Below are positions 21,910 through 33,555 of a DNA stretch of 64,000 bases, one piece after another. Source of the stretch: Cricetomys ansorgei. Its lineage: Eukaryota > Chordata > Mammalia > Rodentia > Nesomyidae. The DNA lies in the NCBI GenBank assembly GCA_026225945.1, contig JAMJFZ010001133.1, positions 186,001 to 250,000 of the forward strand, written 5' to 3'. Position numbers and translations under genes: made by a program. Under the pieces are notes generated by a model. That model was given only the letters and a program-made list of their open reading frames with translations. It was not told the origin of the DNA and did not search any database. How positions within the stretch are numbered: position 1 is the stretch's first letter; every line of letters begins with the position of its first letter.

Positions 21910-21978
21910 AGGAAAAAGAGGAAGAGGAGAAAGAGGAGAAAGAGGAAGAAGAAGAAGAGGAGGAAGAGGAGGAAGAGG
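21910..21978 (+). repeat. 69-nt pure purine run (GGA/GAA)n
   Basis: Uninterrupted purines on the plus strand made of GAGGAA, GAAGAG and AAGAAG words, with a near-pure lead-in from 21860. Homopurine mirror-like tracts of this length can form intramolecular triplex DNA. Confidence 0.92.
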
Positions 21979-23085
21979 CACATGACCACAGACTAACAAA
22001 AATCCCCAAAAGAGGGATAAGAAGCCCTCTTTTTAGTTGTTGGTCGGTGTTGTCCCAGAGACTCCAGAATCATTATAGGCTATTTCTATTGCCCTTGATT
22101 GCTCTCCTTTCCAGAAGTGGAAGGGAAGTCCCCATTGTTGAGGACACCGTGCACTTTATACACAAGAACAGCAGACCTGAGCTAGATATCTTAAAGTCTC
22201 CTCCCTGAGTTCTGGCTTTCGTGGTACCAGAAGGTGCCATGAAAGCTTCCAAAGGAGGAAAGCAAAAAACAAGCCTACTCCGTTGTGGCACCTATGAAGC
22301 CCAATAACCACCAGTGTGACACACTGCCTAAGGACGTATTGCTGGCACGCATAACTTTGGTAGTAACCAACGGCTGTTTTATTAGATTTAAGACCTACCC
22401 AACAAGAGGGAAATCATGCATGGTACTGGAAACCTAGCCAGCTACCTGGGGCAATGGAAGTCGTGGATGTTCACTCACCAGTGCAATCCCTAACTTCGTA
22501 TATATAAAATATAAGTATTTATATCCACAGGTAAGTGTGGCCCTCCCCCGTCATCAAGGTAACTTCTTTTTGCAGCGGATGTAGATCATTCCAGAAAATG
22601 ACAACTAATCGAAATGCAGAGAATAAATAATAGTGTGATGCCCAGTTACAACTAATACATCTACAGTACAATTCCTGCACCCAAGGCTCAGGGGTCATTT
22701 CAGAAGAACAGGCAGAAAGATTGTCAGAACCAGAGAAGCAGGAAGCTTTACGATGGGATGTGTCTCCTAGAAATGCCAGAAGGTACATCCTTCCAGTCCC
22801 GCCAACATGACTGCCTAAACATGACTTGAACAAGGACAAAAATGAACATGCTAACGTGGAAGGGCAGATGTCACAGGGCCCCAATCCTAGACAAGGAACT
22901 ACAAGCAACGGAGGATTGCTGAGGGTGGGAGACAGTCTTCCCCGGGGAAAAGCACATCAGTTATCTGATTCTAAGTGGTCAGCCTTGAAATCACATACAA
23001 GTAACATTGTATGGGTGGATTAGGTTATGTTTATCTATTTCTATTTTTTATATGTTTTTATACGTTTTATATTTATATGTTTAGG

Positions 23086-23088
<3 letters not shown>
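21979..23088. other. No recognised feature
   Basis: The 129-codon minus frame (22519-22908) is cysteine- and leucine-rich but matches no family I know. T/A-rich just before 23089. Confidence 0.38.

Positions 23089-23127
<39 letters not shown>
23089..23127 (+). repeat. (GT)n microsatellite
   Basis: About 19 uninterrupted GT units followed by ATAA. Confidence 0.95.
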
Positions 23128-23129
<2 letters not shown>

Positions 23130-23157
23130 AACCAACAACTGAAGAAATAAAGGCCAC

Positions 23158-23340
23158 GAATTTGAGAGAGAGAAAGGGAGGTGCATAGTAGGAGCTGAGG
23201 GAGGAAATGGTATGATTATATTTTCATTTCAAAAAATTTAAATAAAATACAAGACACCCCCCCCCAAAAGGAAAGAAGAGTGGGAGAGAATAAGAGGAGA
23301 GGGAGGAAGAGGGGGGGAAAGGAGGAAGAGAGGGAGGGAA
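23158..23340 (+). repeat. Purine-rich low-complexity region
   Basis: GAGAGAGAGAAAGGGAGG.., a C run (CCCCCCCCCC, about 23257-23266), then GGAAAGAAGAG..GAGGGAGGAAGAGGGGGGGAAAGG. The plus strand is nearly all purine from 23268 to 23340. Confidence 0.8.
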
Positions 23341-23458
23341 GCTAATGTAGGAACAGAACACGTGTCCAGCTAATCTAATGTTTCCACGTGACATGTGATT
23401 TTTATTTTACGTATTTGAAGGAGTGAGAGAAAGGAGAACAGAAATTAACAAGGGCATG

Positions 23459-23486
23459 AATGAATGAGTGAATGAATGAATGAATG
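23459..23486 (+). repeat. (GAAT)n short tandem repeat
   Basis: Seven tetranucleotide units, one changed to GAGT. Confidence 0.85.
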
Positions 23487-24797
23487 ACAGAGATAATAAA
23501 GCATCGCTTCCCATTGTGCCAACTGGGGACCGCTTCCATTCACACCCCATCATATTGTCAGGTCACAAACCTGCCCAATAGGAAACACCAACATTCCACC
23601 TCTACTCAGATACGCTCCACCCGGAAAAAAAGAAAAGCGAAGACTAGATTGACACGTCCCATTTTCAGATGCCACACCTGGATCAGGAACGGCCACGGTT
23701 CTTCCTAAAGTCACAAATGACAAGCACATCCTCCCGTGTGTTTCCACTTATGGAGCTGGTAAATGTGACCAGTGAGGATTTTCTTCATGCTATTTCAGAA
23801 GTGTGCGTCCTTGAGCCGTAAGCCCTTCAAAGAGAAAGAGGATGGAGACTGATTTTTTTATCATGGTCTTAGAAGTTGGGCCTTGGTGTCTTCATTCTTT
23901 AAGCCACGTAAAGAATACGTGGACAATCGTTGAAGTCCAGAGAACCACAGATAGGGATATTCTAAGCCCAAACAGCTCTCCCAATTCCATCGTGTTTACT
24001 AAGATTATCTTTTAAAAATATTTTTTCTTCTTTTTTCAGCTGTCTGTTTTCAGGATTGAACTATTTTCTACGAATCTGGAACACGTCCTTGGAATCATAC
24101 CATGGCAGGAAATATTCTGCTGGCGATAGATTTTAGATAATTAAATGAAAATTATAAAGGAGATTTTTGTTAGTTTAAATTGATACGACTCTTAGTTGCT
24201 ACTGTGTTACATTATTTCATACCAAGAATAGAGTAAAATATCCTAATATTTTTATACCAGTGAAGAGAGAAAGTTTTGTACAATAATTTTGGTCCTTCTG
24301 GATATGACTTATGTTAAGCATAGAAGCAATCAATACAAAATAGAAAAATTTCCATCATTGTAATGCACTCACATAAGAAAACATTGTTAGTAAGCATAAA
24401 TGTAATATTTGAGTAGCCACGGTAAGATTTAACTCAAAGGAAACTCAGTCATTAAATTGACACCAAATAAGTACAGGAGTTAATGAAGCAGTGCCGTCAC
24501 AAAGGTAAGGGACAAGCTAATTTGAAATTATTTGAGTCTTAATTTAAAAAAGGAGGCAGGAACCCATTTTGATGGCTTTTGAGCATTAATTGCAGTAATA
24601 AAAATCAGATCTAGAAGCAACAAAAATAAGTTTTGTTTGAAAAAATACCAAAATAAAACTGTTCATTGTAAGGTAATATAAAATTTAAAAAAACAATGCT
24701 GATTCCATCTAGCAAAAAAAAATACAAATAAAAATATTACTTTACAAAATCCCTCTAATGGTGCCTGATGTGTCTCATAATTAATATCTGCCTAAAC

Positions 24798-24800
<3 letters not shown>
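23487..24800. other. AT-rich region without recognised features
   Basis: Opposed frames at 23484-23747 carry no motif. From about 24000 to 24760 the sequence is very AT-rich and repeat-free by eye, with many short A and T runs. It could be an old L1-derived or matrix-attachment-like stretch, but nothing specific can be shown. Confidence 0.35.

Positions 24801-24842
<42 letters not shown>
24801..24842 (+). repeat. (AC)n microsatellite
   Basis: 21 uninterrupted AC units. Confidence 0.95.
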
Positions 24843-24844
<2 letters not shown>

Positions 24845-25890
24845 CAGCGGTTTCCTTTTCTCTTTGAAGGACTTTACTTCTCTGAGGGTTCTCACTGTAC
24901 CCTCAAAGGCTCACAACAATGTGGAACACTCCAGGCAGATGAAGATTCTCTGACCCCAATGCTTGTCCCACAAAAGATTTTTAACCTTGGGAATTAGTGT
25001 CCTAGGCAGGGCTGCTTTCTCTGCAACCCTTCTTTCTCCCTGCTCCCCTTTGCTTTCCGTACAATCTTTGCTCGCTGTGTTAAGAGCCCTAGATGGTCAC
25101 GTTTGCTGATGTTTACATTTGTCGTCAAGGTTACAGGGCAGCAGCTTCAGCAAGCAGTTAAATCCACTCTGTGTTGGGTCTTTTCAACAAAACCTGAGCT
25201 CTGAGTTTCCAGTTGTGCTTGGATCAGGAACTTGGCTCACCCGGCCCCAGGGTAACTCAAAGCCAAGTCTACACTGTGGGGCCCCCAGTGCACCAACAGT
25301 TGACACTTCTTTCAAACATGACATGCAGTTTATGGATTGGAACTTAAAGCCCAGTAATAAAACTGGAGAATTTGTTTAAAAGCTCTTTCTTTTGCCCTTC
25401 TATTCTTACAAAGTATTTCCATTAATGTTATATTTTTTCCTTAAAATTTTCCATCCCCATCTGATTAAATAAAGAAAGCAAAGATACTGTGGGCCCTGAA
25501 AACACAAAGTCAAAGACAAAAGCTTATCTGTCTCGGGGAAATTTCTCTAGTAATTTTGTTTACTGTTTTTCCAAGCCCCCACCCCACCCCTTGTCTCTTG
25601 ACCTTCTCCCAGGAGCCTCTGCTTCTTAGATAGGCAGCCACATGCAGAGTGGGTAGTTCTCAAGTTGGCATGAGGAACCTGATTGTTCTAAAATGACGTG
25701 ATGTCATTTTCTGTCCCAAGAGCAACATTCTAATTCTAGCCATGGTTTTGACATAACTGCTTGGTAGCCTTGCTATAAAAACTTGCTTAAACTGCTATGA
25801 ATTAAAATGTAATTTTAAGACCTGTTCTGAGATTAAAATAGAACCATCCCAATTTGGTATATGAAATTATACCCAGGAGATGTGAGATTT
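24843..25890. other. No recognised feature
   Basis: Unique-looking sequence. One 86-codon plus frame (25119-25379) has no domain. Confidence 0.4.
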
Positions 25891-26090
25891 GGGGCTACAG
25901 GGGTGGCTCAGTAGTTAAGAGTACTTGCTGCTTTTGCAGAGGAGCCAAGTTTGGTTCCTAGCATCCGTGTTGGGTGGCTTACAACTCCATCTCCAAGGGA
26001 TCTTACGCCCTCTTCTGTCTCCTGTGAGTACTGTGTGTGCATGCTCGAACACACACACACACACACATACACACACAGAGAGAGTAAACA
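25891..26090 (+). mobile_element. B2/B3-type SINE
   Basis: GGGGCTACAGGGGTGGCTCA (A box), GTAGTTAAGAGTACTTGCTGC, GGTTCCTAGCATCC, CTCCATCTCCAAGGGATC, GCCCTCTTCTG and a (CA)n/(GA)n tail ending AACAGCAACAACAATAATAA. Confidence 0.85.
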
Positions 26091-28114
26091 AACAGCAACA
26101 ACAATAATAATGCTAATGATAATAATATGTGAGATTTACTGATGGAAGGCTAAGAGGACCGATCGAAGGTGACTTGAAACAGCGCGAAGACACCACCACT
26201 GTAGTGAGAGCCATGATGAACATTACGTATGTCCACATGGCTCTTACATCAGTTGGCATTCCCAGAAAGAAAATGTTTAAAATTCAATGCAATGAAGAAA
26301 AATAAGGTTTAAGACACAAAAAATACCCATATGCTTCACTTCGTAAGAGAAGATTCTATTTGCCCATCCTGACCTCAGAATGCCACTGATGTGGGAGGGG
26401 TGGGGGAGTGTGACTTCTGACAGGCTAGCTTATCCCCACCAGACTTCCACAACATGTTCTGCGAGACGCCAGCATCCATGTGCCACAGTGTATGCGCATG
26501 CTACTCACGAGGAGAGTTGAAATCAGGATTGGCACTGTGTTGAAGATCAACCAGAGAAATGTTACAGGCTTAACTGCCTGGTAAAGACGGGGCTGATATC
26601 AGTGTCTAAGCTAGGGTGAGGGGTGGGGGTGTCTCCATCACCCCTGTGCTTTCTCAATGGGTTCTATCAGAATTGGTTAAAGTGGACAAGGTTTATTAAC
26701 CTTCAGTATCTTAGCCATCATTGTCATCCAGATTCCAGGTCTGAGGCAGGGCTCCTTCTCTTTGCAAAATGGGTCATTTTGCAAAGCAAAATTACCTTTT
26801 CTTGTTCTTCTTTTCTTATTCTCCCATCTTCCACAATGATTCCTTCATCAGCCTGTTTTTCTTATTGCAGAAATGAGGGCTGTTAACATCTTCCCTGTGT
26901 GACCACCACTGAGGTTCAAACAATTCCCATGAGTGAAGTGGTAGTTGCTGTCTCCGTGGTCATGATTGTCCAGAAACTAGAGAAATCTGCAAATGTAAGT
27001 CTAGTGTCAACTTTGACCTCATCAAAACTGATCAGTAGCTTCCATTTGCCTTTGAATGACAGCACAGGTTGTTAACATCCTCAAGGGTGGATCCTTCATA
27101 TTATCTTGGACCTTTTTGCTAGCAAAGGTTGTAGGCCTTTCAGATCTGTAGCCTGTAGATCTGTGCTGCCCATGGGTTTATATCTGTGCTGCTTGATTTA
27201 CGTCTTCCTATTCCTAGTCATCATTTGTGTTCATGGAAGAGTTAATTCTCTAAGGAAAACTGACCAATCCCTAAACAAAGTTAAAGCTCCACATTTTAGC
27301 CCAGTGTCTTGGTTCTCCAACTTTCTGCTTTCCTGAAGCTATTGTCCACATTAGACCCCAAGTCTCCAGTCTTTGGGGATACTATGCATTTATTCGTTTG
27401 GCTTCATGTTTCTGTTCTAAATCCTGGAACATGGTAAAATCTAATAAAGACTGAATAGATGAGACATAGAAAAGATAGAAACTTGTCATGGCACTGTGGC
27501 TGGAGTGTGCCCATCCCTCGAAGCTCATGAGAAGGTAGCTTAGTCACCAAATTCCTGGGTTAGCACATCTGAGATTGGCACCTTTAGGAGGAAATTGAGT
27601 TCTTCAGTACCGTGGCCTTCACCAGAAGAAGAGAGACAGGGGAGACATGACTGACTGGCTTCTTAGCTCTGTCTGTGCCACGGGTGGATGCAGTTGGAAG
27701 GCTCTGGCCTGGGTATTGCACAGAATCCTGGACCATGCCATCTGCTGCACTCTTGGACTTCTCGCCTCCAGAGCCAAGAACCCAGGAAACATCTTTCTAT
27801 ATAAATAACCTGATCTCAACAGAAAGTGTCATAAACTTCCTCTAAAATGTTCAAGATGAGGGAACCCAGAGTTCTTCCTATGTCGTCATGACCCATGTTG
27901 TGTTATTCTAGCCTGTGCTTCAGAATCGTTTGCTTGTAGTTGATGTGTTAAAGCGGAAGGAAGGAGGAAAGGAAAGACCACAGTGACAACAACCACCATC
28001 ACAGCAATAAAAACCCACCTCTTCTGGCCCAAGGAATGGGGCCCCACTGAGCTGTGACTCATGTAGCTTAGTGTCAGAATGTGCAGCAGGCATCTCAAAC
28101 CTCACATGCCCACA
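26091..28114. other. 2 kb without recognised features
   Basis: Unique-looking sequence with G-rich patches (GGGGTGGGGGAG at 26398; GGGTGAGGGGTGGGGG at 26613). Frames of 60-87 codons have no recognised domain. Confidence 0.4.
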
Positions 28115-28212
28115 GCAGAGTCTTGTGTCTGAGGTAGGACTTTGCTACGTAGCCCTCAAATTTGTGACCCTGCTGCCTCAGCTTGCCATGTGCACCACCA
28201 TGTTTGGCTTCT
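28115..28212 (-). mobile_element. B1 fragment
   Basis: Reverse complement of B1: TCTGAGGTAGGACTTTGCTA, CGTAGCCCTCAAATTTGTG, CTGCCTCAGCTTGCCATG and TGCACCACCATGTTTGGCTT. Diverged and partial. Confidence 0.65.
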
Positions 28213-28220
28213 GAGTTGTA

Positions 28221-28643
28221 TGTCTAATCCCCTTTGTTTTTGTCAACTTGACAGAAGCTGGAGTCATCTGAGGAGAGGGAGCTTCAGTTAAGAAAATGCC
28301 TTCATTAGATTGACCTATACACAGTCTGGGGTTGGTGGCATCTCCTTGCCTGATGATTACTGTGGGAGGGCCCAGCTCACTGTGAGATGTGTTGTTCCAA
28401 GCAGATGGCCCTGAGATATATAAAAAAGCAGGCTGAGTAAACCATGAGGAGCAAGATAGTAAGCAGTGTTCATCCATGGCCTCTGCCTCAGTTCCTGCAT
28501 CCGGGTTCTTTGTCTTGAGCTCCTGTCCTGACTTCCTTTCATGACAGCCTGTGAGCCAGGATGTATAAGGCAAATAAACCCTTTCCTTCTCAAGTTGCTC
28601 TTGGTCATGGGGTTTATCAGAGCAACAAAAAGCAAGCTAGGAC
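28221..28643 (+). mobile_element. Rodent ERVL/MaLR-type solo LTR
   Basis: In sense order: TGTCTAATCC.., TTTTGTCAACTTGACAGAAG, CTGGAGTCATCTGAGGAGAG, GTGGGAGGGCCCAGCTCACT, a TATA-like GAGATATATAAAAAAGCAGG, CTCCTGTCCTGACTTCC, then AATAAACCCTTTCCTTCTC (polyadenylation signal). About 420 bp. Same family as the minus copies at 44831 and 53043. The 131-codon minus frame inside is an antisense artefact. Confidence 0.82.
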
Positions 28644-29231
28644 TGTTCTCCACTACTTATCCATTCTAGAAAAGTGTGACATTATTGATTTCGATTTTTA
28701 AGGTCAGTCTTCCATGCTTCCCTTTCTGCACACGGTCCACCAACCAGCACACACAGGTGCTGTTCATCAGATCCTAGAAGGCTCCCCAGATTCTGACCCC
28801 AAGCGTGTGTCTCCTACAGATTCTTATCAGTCTCCTCTTACTTTCATTAGGCCGATTCTTTTTACTGAGCCTCTGAGTCATCTCTTCTTTGAGGTGTCTA
28901 GATGCACACTCTAATGTCCACCACTCTGCTCACAACCTATCAGGCCGATGCATGCTTTACTCGTGGCTCTTATGACTATCCAGAATGATCTCGGTCATTC
29001 TGGCCATAGTTTTCAGAGGAAGAGAAACCAACTGGCTTCTGATGGATGCCTCATGCCAGCCATAATGTCTGCAATGGAAGAGTCATAAAGTGGCAGCAGG
29101 CGCTCCCTTGGCTTGCAGGTGCACACTTGCAACAATGTGTGGCTTTCCTTTCTCAATATGTCAATATTCTGGCTCTCTTCTAAGGACATTTGTCACTGTG
29201 TGCTGCATAATTTCATCTTGAAATCCTTCAC
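28644..29231. other. No recognised feature
   Basis: Unique-looking sequence. Nothing recognised. Confidence 0.4.
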
Positions 29232-29427
29232 TCAATTTGCAAAGGACTTTTAAAAAGTATTTATTTATCTATCTTGGGGTAGTGAATAGCGCAGTGCGTG
29301 CGGAGGTCAAAGGACAACTTGCAGAAGTCAGTTTGTCTTCTTCCACCACGTGAGTCTTGGGAATTGAACTCAGGTCATCAGGCTTAGAAGCAAGCACCTT
29401 TAACAACGGAACCATATCACTGCCCCA
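29232..29427 (-). mobile_element. B3-type SINE, reverse orientation
   Basis: AAAAAGTATTTATTTATCTA, then GTGCGTGCGGAGGTCAAAGG, ACAACTTGCAGAAGTCAG, TTCCACCACGTGAGTC, GAATTGAACTCAGGTCATC and GCACCTTTAACAACGG..CACTGCCCC. Confidence 0.82.
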
Positions 29428-29835
29428 AAGGACATTTTTCTAAGGGAGGCCATATACGCAGGCGTTGGGAAATGATTACATCCTTGGGAGTCAGTTGTCA
29501 GTCAACCCACTAAGAAGAACAATTCCTCTTTTGATTTCGGCAGTTGAATCTGGCTTCAATATAGAACTGTCCAGTTGAGCAGCGACTAGAACAACGTCCA
29601 CCAAGATGCTGCAGAGTTTCACTCAGCGATAGTCTGAAATGATTCTCAGTTACAGAACAGCCCTGGAGGAGGGCTGTGTGCCAGACCCCAGTGACATGTG
29701 ACCCCCAGAGTCCTACTTTCTTTGGGAATTGGAATGCCTTTATTTATTCTATAAATGGTATCTACCGAATGGCAGCACCGAGAACAAAGCTGGGTGATTA
29801 GATGAAGTATAAAAAGCAGAAGCAAAAGAAGCTCA
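29428..29835. other. No recognised feature
   Basis: Unique-looking sequence. Nothing recognised. Confidence 0.4.
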
Positions 29836-29925
29836 CGCCACACACTCAGGAGGCTGAGGCAGGAGTTGGAACACTAAGGCCAGCCTGGGCTACAGAGTGA
29901 GACCCCGTCTCACAAACAAAGAAAG
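29836..29925 (+). mobile_element. B1/B4-type right-half fragment
   Basis: CACTCAGGAGGCTGAGGCAG, GGCCAGCCTGGGCTACAGAG, TGAGACCCCGTCTCACAAAC. This is a 7SL-derived B1-like right half with a short A-rich end. Confidence 0.75.
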
Positions 29926-30286
29926 GAGATCTTTCCTTGTGGACGTCTCCTAGGGGATTTGCGGTGTCAAGATGGAGCTGGTAATGTCCTCCTTCCCAGT
30001 CTCCAGCTGTCAGAAACTCACTGAAGTGACACTGAGTTTAGGACAAGCGCACACCCTCAGAGGTAGCTGCCGGTGCTCCGGATGAGGAGTGGAAGGGTTA
30101 TGTGGTCCAAGTCAGGGGTGAGAACAACAAAGTTTGCCTGTGAAGCAAGCTGTCTTGACTCATGGCAGAGAATGCCTGCTGTTGAGTAAAGGGCATTCTT
30201 GCTGTAGACCAAGGAAAACTGGAGAGAGGAAGTACAAGTCTGTTCATGGATGTACTGTGGATGCCAATCTGGGTGCTTTAACCTTG
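29926..30286. other. No recognised feature
   Basis: Unique-looking left flank of the TA/CA array. Confidence 0.4.
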
Positions 30287-30289
30287 AGA

Positions 30290-30349
<60 letters not shown>

Positions 30350-30722
30350 TACACATACACACACACACATATATGTATATATGTATATATGTATGTATAT
30401 ATGTATACGTATGTATATGTATATATGTATACACACACACACACACACATACACACACACACATATATGTATATATGTATATATGTATGTATATATGTAT
30501 ACGTATGTATATGTATATATGTATATACACACACACACACACACATACACACACACACATATATGTATATATGTATATATGTATGTATATATGTATACGT
30601 ATGTATATGTATATATGTATACGCACACACACACATATATGTATATATGTATATATGTATGTATATATGTATACGTATGTATATGTATATATGTATACAC
30701 ACACACACACACACACATACAC
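30287..30722. repeat. Higher-order TA/CA/TATG tandem array
   Basis: Starts with (TA)n and (CA)n, then repeats a long unit: a CA run, CATATATGTATATATG.., a TATACGTATG marker and a TATATGTATATATGTATA end. The ACGT markers fall at 30407, 30501, 30597 and 30673, giving spacings of 94, 96 and 76 bp. The last unit has a shortened CA run. The units are nearly identical apart from CA-run length, so they have expanded as a block. Open frames of 148-300 codons on both strands are products of the stop-free dinucleotide pattern, not genes. Confidence 0.93.
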
Positions 30723-31424
30723 ATCTCCTGGACTGACAGATACCATTGTGCTGTAGCCCAGAAGAGCTAGCAGAATTAGAAAACTGTTCAATCTCTTTGA
30801 AGAAGATAGCGCCCACCAATACATTGTCAGAAAGCCTAGACAGCATTGTCTAAACACAGAGTAAGAAGCCCAGGTACAAAGCAAGGCGAGATTCAACGTC
30901 TCGTTACTCCACGTGTCCTGCAACACAAATACTGATATCTTGCTCTGAGGAAATAACACACTCAGAAAAATAAGGAAGAGCTATAGAATGTGCTAAGCTT
31001 TTGGCCCGTAGAATGCAGGAAGCCCAAGAAAAACACCAGGAACAGAGACCGTCAAGAGACAGGCTGTCCTCGCTGAGAGCTCCTAATCCTGAGTTTGAGC
31101 CCATGGATAGTAAGTCTTTAAGAGTAGCAGGTAAGTGATCAGGACTTGGAAACATAATAAAGGAAGTAAGGAAAGAAGGATAAAAAAGGGGGAGGGGGTA
31201 AAAAAAAAAAAAAAGGACCATCAGGGCAAATTGCCCATGGCAAATCGGTCATTACAAACAGGAAAGGGTAGCTGCGGCTAGGTGCATGGCATTCCGTTGG
31301 GAGTGTTAAGCTGATGATGAGGATATTAAGTGGGCCAGCTGCCTAGCAGTCTGGCAGTTCCTTCGGTGATTAAACATGGAGTTATCAATCACATGGTGCA
31401 GCCCCTGGGTATGTGCCCAGAAAA
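30723..31424. other. No recognised feature
   Basis: Unique-looking sequence with a G/A-rich patch and a 15-nt A run at about 31187-31216. Confidence 0.4.
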
Positions 31425-31625
31425 TCTGCAAACATTTGTTCAGCTAAATATTCATCAAACAGCCAATGAGCCAACAAGATGTGGTATGTCTACACAGTGG
31501 GGTATTACTCAGCTCTGAACAAAATGACACATGTTACACTACGGAGAAACAAAAACATTGTGAAAAGTGAGGTAAACTGTCACAGCAGACTGCACACTAC
31601 AGACTGTAGTTTAAGTGCATTATGC
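31425..31625 (+). mobile_element. LINE-1 fragment (3' ORF2 region, old)
   Basis: CAAGATGTGGTATGTCTACA, CAGTGGGGTATTACTCAGC, GAACAAAATGACACATG, ACAAAAACATTGTGAAAAG. These match, in order, the conserved L1 segment encoding the ORF2 C-terminal end (TGGTATATACAYACAATGGAATATTAYTCAGC type). Inactive and short. Confidence 0.72.
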
Positions 31626-31799
31626 AAAGTCGACCCAAAGTGCCCAGAGTTGCATTCTGGGAGAGAGCGATAGCTCAGGCGCATGGCACTCTTCTGGGGG
31701 TCCTAAGCTGTTCTAAGCTGGTGGGTGCTCATTGAACCCTCTGTTTCCAACGAGTGAGTTTTATATGTAAGTTACTCACTAAAGAAACTGTTTACAGCA
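31626..31799. other. Spacer, possible ID-like remnant
   Basis: GGGAGAGAGCGATAGCTCAG..GCATGGCAC (31659-31690) faintly resembles an ID head, but no B box follows. Otherwise unassigned. Confidence 0.3.
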
Positions 31800-31890
31800 G
31801 AATACAACCTGGCTGGGTGCAACTCGGTAGCGGAGTGCCTCCCTAGCGTGGGTGGAGCCATGGGTTCAGTCCTCAGTATGACTAGATGAA
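31800..31890 (+). mobile_element. ID-type SINE
   Basis: CTGGGTGCAACTCGGTAGCG (A box), GTGCCTCCCTAGCGTGG, then ATGGGTTCAGTCCTCAGTAT (B box region). Diverged tRNA-Ala-derived ID head. Confidence 0.65.
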
Positions 31891-32134
31891 AGAATGAAGA
31901 TCGCAGTCACTGCTGGCCACCAAGTCAGAGAAAGCGCCTTGTTTTAAATTACAGGGGTGGAGTAATGGCTGGTTCATGAAAAACACAGGAAACTTCTGGT
32001 TATTCAAATTAAAGTAGCTTTAAGTCATGGAGCTCGGTGCACATGCTGTTCAAAGAACTGGGGAGCCTACTGTGTCTCAGCCCCCTGCTTTAGGTCATAG
32101 CAGGAATGGTGACAGAGAAGGTTGGAAAGCTGTG
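31891..32134. other. No recognised feature
   Basis: Short unique spacer. Confidence 0.4.
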
Positions 32135-32149
32135 ACCACTAGGGGTCAG
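32135..32149 (+). promoter_or_regulatory. Candidate CTCF-binding motif
   Basis: ACCACTAGGGGTCAG matches the CTCF core with one change (T for G). It lies in unique-looking sequence. Confidence 0.33.
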
Positions 32150-33494
32150 GAAAAGGCTGAGCATCTGCGGACAGCCTGAGCGAAGCTGTCCCTGCACCCC
32201 AGGGTGTGGATGACTTCCTGGGACATTAGTTTCTGGATTCCCCTGACAGAATTTCTATGACCAGTGTCTACGGTCACCATCATCCCTGGCCTGTCTGCTC
32301 TCTTTTCTATATTTCACCTTCCAAGTCACAGAAAGCCACCTCATGGGTGAAATCCGAACCACAACCTAGATAGAACAGAAAAGGCATTACAAATGGACAG
32401 ACAGAAGTTTTGAGTGAAAAAGCCACACTACACAACAATAATGTCGAAGATCTGAGTGAGGTCCCAAGATGAACAAGGATGCTAAAAACCTCTTAGAAGA
32501 TTCATAGAAATTGTAAACATGTGGAATCTCCATGACCATGGGAATGCAAATAATGCTTATATGTAGAAAATCCGTGATAGGTGTAATAGATGGGCTGCTT
32601 TCCAAGTCAATGTTGAGAACGGATGTACAAGCCAATATTTCAGAAAGTAATTTTGTATGGCCAACATAAAAGAAAAAGGAAAGAAAAGAAAAGGAAAAAC
32701 CACCTTGATCCTATTAGGAAATAATGCCAACGAAAACCAATAAAGGGGTTTTAAAAATGTTTATAGCATTTGACCTGCTCACATGACAAACTTGAAAGCA
32801 TCCCATGATTCTTCCAATGGAATCGTAGGAAGAAAACTTTTAAGCTCACATTTCTGATGTATCTCTAAGGGTGTGAATCAGATCAGAGTTCTTTTATTGA
32901 TAACGTGATTTCATGTTCCACAGAAACGCTCCATCGTTTTTCAGACATCCCCCAAAGCTGCAAAAGTGGGTAGCTCCGGGGCTGGGATGGACAATACTCC
33001 ACAGGGCTGGGGGTGCACCATGCCCTGTTTCTACTCTGCCTTCCATGGAACCAGTCAGCTGTGTTCAGAGGCCAGTGTCTCAGGCCAAGTGTCACCCAGT
33101 GCTCTGGTCTACGTGTCTAGAGGAAACTCCAGAGGAAGAAGCAATTAATCTTAGAGCAGAAAGCAGGGAGACCCAGGGTGGGGAGAGGAACAGAACCATG
33201 TGGAGAACTGCGTGGCTTTGTGGGAGTCACAGAGAAAACTGGAGAAAGGAGTGCTAGAATCCACAAGACTAAAACAGAGCTGTGAGTTAAGTCCTTTGAG
33301 GAAGCAGTTGCCATTTTCCTTGGTTTCCAAGGCTGATCCAAGACTCTCAATCTCCGAGCATGTAGCTGTCAAGATGGCTCACTATACTTGTGTCTCTTAA
33401 TTCTCTATGTGAAGCAGACAGAAAAATGTTCCTCAAGCATGTCTGCATCTTAATCCCCAAACACTATGGACGTCTTAGGTTGCGTGCTGCATTG
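32150..33494. other. No recognised feature
   Basis: Includes an A/G-rich run (32668-32700). Opposed frames at 32883-33400 (60-114 codons) cover the same bases on both strands and show no domain. Confidence 0.4.
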
Positions 33495-33555
33495 GCTGCT
33501 TTTCTTGTTGCTGTTACGAAGTGCCTGAGAAGATGTAGTTTAAGGGAAAAAAGGT
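33495..33555 (-). mobile_element. MaLR-type LTR, part 1 (split by nested LTR)
   Basis: TTCTTGTTGCTGTTACGAAG, TGCCTGAGAAG, TTTAAGGGAAAAAAGG. These are the reverse complement of the 3' end of a rodent MaLR LTR. It resumes at 33858 after the nested insertion and ends in the target duplication AAAGGT (33550-33555). Confidence 0.7.

Noticed and set aside
28178..28653. 131- and 98-codon minus frames
   Set aside because: They are antisense to a recognised solo LTR.
30057..30959. Open frames of 148-300 codons on both strands, including a 300-codon minus frame
   Set aside because: They run through a TA/CA array and encode only alternating Y/I, T/H and V/C residues. Frames on both strands and in several phases show this is a product of the repeat.
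31255..31330. Second ID-like SINE
   Set aside because: Only a faint resemblance (GCTGCGGCTAGGTGCATGGC). No B box could be found.
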